Source: JAZLIC01 sp045617225 | GTDB lineage: Bacteria; Bacillota; Clostridia; Monoglobales; Monoglobaceae | Reading direction: 5' to 3' | Assembly (NCBI GenBank): GCA_045617225.1 | Contig: JAZLIC010000107.1 | Coordinates: forward strand, 1 to 18,704 | Length of the DNA: 18,704 nucleotides | Shown here: piece after piece, positions 14,222-18,704 of the stretch | How positions within the stretch are numbered: the stretch's first letter is position 1 | Layout of the letters: each line of letters begins with the position of its first letter | Position numbers and translations under genes: made by a program | Notes under the pieces: generated by a model | What the model was told of the DNA's origin: nothing | Seen by the model: only the letters and a program-made list of their open reading frames with translations | Databases searched by the model: none

Positions 14222-15793
14222 ATGAAAATCGAAATATTTGACTCTACGCTCCGTGACGGAGTTCAAGGAGAAAGTATATCCTACTCCGTCACCGATAAAA
14301 TAAATATCGTAAAGGCTCTGGATAACCTCGGTATTGACTATATAGAAGTCGGCAATCCTTCTTCTAACCCAAAAGACATTGCCCTGTTTAGCGAGCTTAA
14401 AAAGGTTGCACTTAAAAACTCCAAAATCGTTGCATTCGGTGCAACCCACCGAAAGGGCTCTGCCCCAAAAGACGATTTAAACTGCAAGGCGCTTCTTGAT
14501 GCCGATACAGAAGTTGTCGCTATCTTCGGCAAGAGCTGGTCACTGCACGCAGAGGAAGTTTTGCAGGTATCCTTGGAAGAAAATCTTGATATGATTAAAG
14601 ATACCATCACCTTCTTTAAAGAGAAAGGCAAAAAAGTATTCTTTGACTCCGAGCATTTTTTTGACGGCTTTAAAGATAATGCAGAGTATGCTCTTAAAAC
14701 TCTCTCTGTTGCCGAAGAAAGCGGCGCAGACCGCATCATTCTTTGCGATACCAACGGCGGATGCTTCCCTGACGAGATAGCATCTGTTATCCGTATGGTA
14801 AAAGAAAAAATCTCCGTGCCGCTTGGAATACACTGCCATAATGACAGCGGTTGTGCGGTTGCAAACAGTTTAAGCGCAGTAAAAAGCGGCTGCATACAGA
14901 TACAGGGGACGTACTTAGGCTATGGTGAGCGTTGCGGAAACGCAAATCTTTCCACCATAATTCCAAATCTCCAATTAAAGCTTGGATACTCTTGTATCCC
15001 TGATGAAAACCTGTCCGCTCTCACCGAAACTGCAAACCGTGTTGCAGAGCTATCCAACCATTCTTTAAAGAGGGACTTACCTTATGTGGGACGCTCTGCA
15101 TTTTCACACAAAGCAGGTATGCATATTGACGGTGTTTCAAAGCTTTCCAAATCCTTTGAGCATATTACGCCTACCGTTGTGGGAAACGAACGCAGATTTT
15201 TAATCAGTGAATTTGCAGGACGGAGTACAATTCTTAACAAAATAACGCGCATTGCGCCTGAACTTACCAAGGAATCGCCGCAGATACAGGCTATTTGCGA
15301 TGAAATAAAACGCCTCGAAAACGAGGGTTTCTCATTTGAAGCGGCAGATGCCAGCTTTGAGCTTTTGGTAATGAGAATTCTAAACCGAAGAAAATCGCAT
15401 TTTAAACTTGACTACTTTAAGACATTTGTTGACGAGCCTTCCCACGATACGTTCAGTGCCTCCGCCACCATAAAAGTAACGGTCGGCGACCGCACGGAGA
15501 TTACTGCCGAGGAGGGCGAAGGTCCCGTCCACGCACTTGATAAGGCACTGAGGCGTGCGTTATCCGTCTTTTATCCTCAGCTTGAAAACATACGACTGAC
15601 CGACTATAAGGTACGTGTTTTAGAGCCGCAGCTTGCTACTGCCGCAAAGGTACGTGTTCTTATCGAAACAAGTGACGAAAAGGGCTCTTGGTCAACGGTA
15701 GGCGTTTCCTCAGACGTTATTGATGCTTCCTGGCAGGCACTTGTAGAGGCAATCGAATACAAGCTTATGAAAGACGAAGAAATTAAGAAATAA
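14222..15793 (+). CDS. cimA: (R)-citramalate synthase
   Basis: Condenses pyruvate with acetyl-CoA to (R)-citramalate, the first step of the threonine-independent route to 2-oxobutyrate and isoleucine. 523 aa. Catalytic TIM barrel first: DSTLRDGVQGE (7-17), VAFGATHRKG (70-79), IFGKSWSLH (101-109), DSEHFFDGFKDNAEYALKTL (142-161), the metal site HCHND (204-208) and GERCGNANL (235-243). A linker follows, then a LeuA-type regulatory domain (about 395-515), probably for isoleucine feedback. These long motifs match CimA and not 2-isopropylmalate or homocitrate synthase. One difference is GNPSSNPKD (44-52), where I recall most CimA reading GWPGSNPKD. It stands between ilvN and leuC, where leuA is often found. 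The ribosome site is AAAGGGGAT. Confidence 0.93.
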   Translation: MKIEIFDSTLRDGVQGESISYSVTDKINIVKALDNLGIDYIEVGNPSSNPKDIALFSELKKVALKNSKIVAFGATHRKGSAPKDDLNCKALLDADTEVVAIFGKSWSLHAEEVLQVSLEENLDMIKDTITFFKEKGKKVFFDSEHFFDGFKDNAEYALKTLSVAEESGADRIILCDTNGGCFPDEIASVIRMVKEKISVPLGIHCHNDSGCAVANSLSAVKSGCIQIQGTYLGYGERCGNANLSTIIPNLQLKLGYSCIPDENLSALTETANRVAELSNHSLKRDLPYVGRSAFSHKAGMHIDGVSKLSKSFEHITPTVVGNERRFLISEFAGRSTILNKITRIAPELTKESPQIQAICDEIKRLENEGFSFEAADASFELLVMRILNRRKSHFKLDYFKTFVDEPSHDTFSASATIKVTVGDRTEITAEEGEGPVHALDKALRRALSVFYPQLENIRLTDYKVRVLEPQLATAAKVRVLIETSDEKGSWSTVGVSSDVIDASWQALVEAIEYKLMKDEEIKK

Positions 15794-15807
15794 AAGAGGT
15801 AATAATT

Positions 15808-17067
15808 ATGGGAATGACAATGACGCAAAAAATCTTAGCGGCACATTCGGGGCTTGAAAGCGTAAAGGCAGGTCAGCTCATTCGTGCAAGGCTCGATATG
15901 GTTATGGGGAACGATGTTACTATGCCTGTTGCCATAAACGAGTTTAATTCCGCCGGATTTAAAGATGTATTTGACAGAAATAAAGTTTCCATTGTCCTTG
16001 ACCATTTTACCCCAAACAAAGATATAAAATCGGCAGAACATTGCAAGATTTGCAGGAATTTTGCCGAAGATAAAGAGATTGCACATTTTTTTGATGTCGG
16101 CACAATGGGAATTGAACACGCCCTCCTGCCTGAGCAAGGTTTAGCGGCTCCGGGACAGGTTATAATCGGTGCGGACTCTCATACCTGCACCTATGGCGCG
16201 CTCGGCGCATTCTCAACAGGTGTAGGCTCTACCGATGCGGCGGCAGGTATGGCAACGGGCGAGGCTTGGTTTAAAGTCCCCTCCGCCATCAGATTTAATC
16301 TTATCGGCAAGCCGCAAAAATGGGTTAGCGGCAAAGATATTATTCTTCATATAATCGGAATGATTGGCGTTGACGGCGCCTTGTATCAATCTATGGAGTT
16401 CGGCGGCGAAGGTCTTAAATATTTATCAATAGACGACCGCCTTACAATGGCTAATATGGCAATAGAAGCCGGCGGCAAAAACGGAATATTTGAGGTAGAT
16501 GAAATCACTGAAGAATATCTTAGACAAAGGGTAGATATGCCATATACAACATATCTTCCGGACAGTGACGCAGAATATACAAACACTTATACAATCGACT
16601 TATCCTCTATCAAACCGACGGTTGCATTTCCGCATCTGCCGGAGAATACACGCACTATTGACGAGGTTGGTGAGGTTAAAATCGACCAATGCGTAATCGG
16701 CTCCTGCACAAACGGACGCCTGTCCGACTTGCGTGCGGCGGCGGAGGTTTTTAAGGGGCATCATCTTGCAAAGTATGTGAGGGGAATTATTATTCCTGCT
16801 ACGCAAAATATTTACCGTCAGGCAATGAAAGAAGGCTTGTTTGACATATTTATGGATTCAGGCTGTATTGTTTCCACTCCGACTTGCGGTCCTTGCCTCG
16901 GTGGGCATATGGGCGTTCTTGCAAAAGGCGAGAGAGCAATCGCAACCACGAACAGAAATTTTGTAGGGCGTATGGGACACCCTGAGTCCGAAGTCTATCT
17001 TGCAAGTCCTGCCGTTGCGGCGGCTTCTGCAATCAAGGGATATATTTGCGGTCCCGATGATATTTAA
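15808..17067 (+). CDS. leuC: 3-isopropylmalate / citramalate dehydratase large subunit
   Basis: The [4Fe-4S] aconitase-family large subunit that, with LeuD, isomerises 2-isopropylmalate (leucine) or citramalate to 3-methylmalate (isoleucine route). 419 aa, the shorter archaeal/clostridial type, not the roughly 465-aa E. coli form. Cluster cysteines are C300 (GSCTNGR 298-304), C360 and C363 (TCGPCLGG 359-366). Other landmarks: LDHFTPN (64-70), GADSHTCTYGALG (121-133). The start follows AAAAGAGGT at 7 nt. With cimA directly upstream, citramalate is a likely physiological substrate. Confidence 0.95.
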   Translation: MGMTMTQKILAAHSGLESVKAGQLIRARLDMVMGNDVTMPVAINEFNSAGFKDVFDRNKVSIVLDHFTPNKDIKSAEHCKICRNFAEDKEIAHFFDVGTMGIEHALLPEQGLAAPGQVIIGADSHTCTYGALGAFSTGVGSTDAAAGMATGEAWFKVPSAIRFNLIGKPQKWVSGKDIILHIIGMIGVDGALYQSMEFGGEGLKYLSIDDRLTMANMAIEAGGKNGIFEVDEITEEYLRQRVDMPYTTYLPDSDAEYTNTYTIDLSSIKPTVAFPHLPENTRTIDEVGEVKIDQCVIGSCTNGRLSDLRAAAEVFKGHHLAKYVRGIIIPATQNIYRQAMKEGLFDIFMDSGCIVSTPTCGPCLGGHMGVLAKGERAIATTNRNFVGRMGHPESEVYLASPAVAAASAIKGYICGPDDI

Positions 17068-17079
17068 AGGAGAAGGTTT

Positions 17080-17565
17080 ATGAAAGCAAAAGGTATGGTA
17101 CACAAGTACCAAGATAATGTAGATACTGATGTTATTATTCCTGCACGATATTTAAACACTTCCGTTCCCGAGGAGCTTGCCATACATTGTATGGAGGATA
17201 TTGATGCGGACTTTGTAAAGAAAGTAAAGCCGGGCGATATTATTGTTGCCAAAAGCAATTTCGGTTGCGGCTCATCTCGTGAGCATGCACCTATTGCAAT
17301 AAAAGCCTCAGGTATTTCCTGCGTTATTGCTTCTACCTTTGCACGCATTTTTTATCGCAACGCCATAAATATCGGACTTCCCATTATGGAATGTCCGAAA
17401 GCCGCAGAGGATATTGATGGCGGTGACGAGGTTGAGGTAAATTTTGATACGGGTATTATAACCAACCTTACCAAAGGACTTAAATATCAGGCAGAACCAT
17501 TCCCTGAATTCATAAAAGAGATTATAAATAAGAACGGTTTATTAAACTCTATAAAGGACAGATAA
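17080..17565 (+). CDS. leuD: 3-isopropylmalate / citramalate dehydratase small subunit
   Basis: The swivel-domain partner of LeuC; together they form the active site. 161 aa, the short archaeal/clostridial form matching the short LeuC. Motifs: DNVDTDVIIPARYL (12-25), SNFGCGSSREHAP (59-71) and FYRNAINIGLP (91-101). It begins 12 nt after leuC with an AAAGGAGAAGG ribosome site, and leuB starts 2 nt after its stop. Confidence 0.95.
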   Translation: MKAKGMVHKYQDNVDTDVIIPARYLNTSVPEELAIHCMEDIDADFVKKVKPGDIIVAKSNFGCGSSREHAPIAIKASGISCVIASTFARIFYRNAINIGLPIMECPKAAEDIDGGDEVEVNFDTGIITNLTKGLKYQAEPFPEFIKEIINKNGLLNSIKDR

Positions 17566-17567
17566 AT

Positions 17568-18647
17568 ATGAAAATAAATTTGGCAGTTGTAAAAGGTGAC
17601 GGTATCGGCCCTGAGATTATTTCAGAGGCAGAAAAGGTTTTGGACAGAATAGGTCAGCTTTACGGTCACACCTTTAACTATACGGATATTTTGGCAGGCG
17701 GATGCGCTATTGACGAAGCAGGCGTTCCTCTGCCCGATGAATCAATAGAGATTGCAAAGAAGTCCGACTCTGTACTTTTAGGCGCAGTAGGCGGCCCAAA
17801 ATGGGACACCTTGCCGGGACATTTGCGTCCCGAGCGTGCTTTGCTTGGCCTTAGAAGCGAGCTTGGACTTTTTGCAAATGTACGCCCTGCAAAGCTACAC
17901 AATGCCCTAAAAGATGCCTGTCCTCTAAAATCGCAGATTTCAAATGCAGGACTTGATTTGGTCATTGTTCGTGAGCTTATCGGCGGTCTTTACTTTGGTG
18001 ACCGTGGCAGAAAAGACGGCGGCGATATGGGCGTTATTGCATATGATGAGCTTAAATACTCCGAAGCCCAGATAGAGCGTATCGGCAGAGCTGCGTTTAA
18101 CTTAGCATTAAAACGCAGAAATAAGGTAACAAGCGTTGACAAAGCAAATGTTATTGAAACATCAAGGCTTTGGCGTGAAGTTATGCACAGGCTCTCAAAG
18201 GAATACCCGACCGTCACTTACGAGGATATGCTTGTTGACAACTGTGCAATGCAACTTGTAAGAAACCCGGGACAGTTTGATGTAATAGTTACGGAAAATA
18301 TGTTTGGTGATATTCTATCCGACGAAGCAAGTATGATTACAGGCTCTATCGGAATGTTACCTTCTTCCTCTTTGGGTGCAGGGACGCTTGGTATGTATGA
18401 GCCTATCCACGGAAGTGCACCCGATATTGCAGGAAAGAACATTGCAAATCCTATTGCGACCATTCTTTCTGTGGCAATGATGCTTAGAGATAGTTTTAAT
18501 CTTGAAGCTGAGGCAAAAGCTATTGAAAACGCAGTTTCTGAAGTTTTAGACGAAGGCTGGCGTACTGCGGATATTATAGAAAACGGCGGAAACCTTTTAG
18601 GCACAAAAGAGATGGGAGATAAGATAGTAAGCCATATAAAGATTTAG
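17568..18647 (+). CDS. leuB: 3-isopropylmalate dehydrogenase
   Basis: NAD-dependent oxidative decarboxylation of 3-isopropylmalate to 4-methyl-2-oxopentanoate (leucine) and, in the citramalate route, of 3-methylmalate to 2-oxobutyrate. 359 aa, normal length. Features: KGDGIGPEI (9-17), LLGAVGGPKWD (70-80), LRSELGLFANVRP (95-107, Arg96 and Arg106), VRELIGGLYFG (134-144, Arg135 and Tyr142), Lys192, VDNCAMQLV (223-231, Asp224), DILSDEAS (248-255, Asp248 and Asp252), and the NAD loop GMYEPIHGSAPDIAGK (275-290). The IHGSAPDIAG pattern is typical of NAD rather than NADP use. The ribosome site AAAGGA lies in the end of leuD. No terminator follows inside the window, so the operon may continue with genes such as ilvC, ilvD or leuA. 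Confidence 0.95.
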   Translation: MKINLAVVKGDGIGPEIISEAEKVLDRIGQLYGHTFNYTDILAGGCAIDEAGVPLPDESIEIAKKSDSVLLGAVGGPKWDTLPGHLRPERALLGLRSELGLFANVRPAKLHNALKDACPLKSQISNAGLDLVIVRELIGGLYFGDRGRKDGGDMGVIAYDELKYSEAQIERIGRAAFNLALKRRNKVTSVDKANVIETSRLWREVMHRLSKEYPTVTYEDMLVDNCAMQLVRNPGQFDVIVTENMFGDILSDEASMITGSIGMLPSSSLGAGTLGMYEPIHGSAPDIAGKNIANPIATILSVAMMLRDSFNLEAEAKAIENAVSEVLDEGWRTADIIENGGNLLGTKEMGDKIVSHIKI

Positions 18648-18668
18648 GCAGAGTGACTTAGAAGCAAC

Positions 18669-18691
18669 GGGCGGCCACACAGGGACCGCCC
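18669..18691. repeat. GC-rich hairpin, possible dispersed repeat
   Basis: GGGCGGCC (18669-18676) can pair with GGACCGCCC (18683-18691) with one bulged A and a 6-nt loop. It lies 21 nt after leuB and has no T tail, so it is a poor intrinsic terminator. It is far more GC-rich than other gaps here. From memory, sequences of this look recur between genes in gut Clostridia; this single copy cannot prove that. Confidence 0.4.
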
Positions 18692-18704
18692 CTACCAACA
18701 TAGG

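Noticed and set aside
14338..14895. 185-codon minus-strand frame opposite cimA
   Set aside because: Antisense shadow of a highly conserved barrel; no start signals.
1..18704. CRISPR array, tRNA, rRNA, insertion sequence, prophage or defence system
   Set aside because: I saw no regularly spaced repeats, cloverleaf, transposase, integrase or phage proteins on either strand.

Overview
The window looks like chromosomal DNA from a spore-forming, largely anaerobic Firmicute of the class Clostridia, probably an Oscillospirales-like gut or rumen lineage (the order is inference). The signs are: strong GGAGG-type ribosome binding sites before nearly every gene, sigma-A promoters with 17-bp spacing, low-to-moderate GC with AT-rich gaps, a dipicolinate synthase pair (a spore-core metabolite), a 'reverse' rubrerythrin beside a PerR-type regulator, and a short-chain chromate-transporter pair. 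I see no phage, transposon, CRISPR, tRNA or rRNA.

Layout. 1-774: mostly non-coding, with an AT-rich hairpin, a 72-nt imperfect palindrome and a compact minus-strand unit (promoter, 57-aa ORF, terminator). 775-3253 (+): pfkA, rpmE and uppP; rpmE and uppP have clear promoters of their own and pfkA a plausible one. 3290-5898 (-): a CDF metal transporter and citrate synthase. 5899-7083: a divergent promoter region, then perR and a reverse rubrerythrin (+). 7330-9189 (+): a membrane-anchored nucleotide-sugar 4,6-dehydratase of the CapD/WbpM/PglF type, standing alone between a promoter and a terminator. 9277-10734 (+): dipicolinate synthase dpaA-dpaB. 10804-11918 (-): two overlapping half-size CHR transporters. 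12042-18647 (+): a tight branched-chain amino-acid operon ilvB-ilvN-cimA-leuC-leuD-leuB. The window ends in a GC-rich hairpin resembling a dispersed repeat.

How the genes work together. In the ilv-leu operon, citramalate synthase sits where leuA would be expected. CimA, LeuCD and LeuB together turn pyruvate and acetyl-CoA into 2-oxobutyrate, and IlvBN then condenses that with pyruvate. This is the threonine-independent isoleucine route. PerR probably represses its own operon, including the peroxide-scavenging rubrerythrin, through an inverted repeat just downstream of its -10. PfkA and citrate synthase belong to central carbon metabolism; UppP and the dehydratase to the cell envelope; DpaAB to sporulation.

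No clearly novel multi-gene system is present. The points most worth a second look are: the disrupted start of dpaB (its overlapping ATG is out of frame by one base in a T run); cimA inside the leu operon, which has no leader for attenuation; the mirror-image divergent promoters between citrate synthase and perR; the small minus-strand ORF at 233-406; and the palindrome at 81-152.
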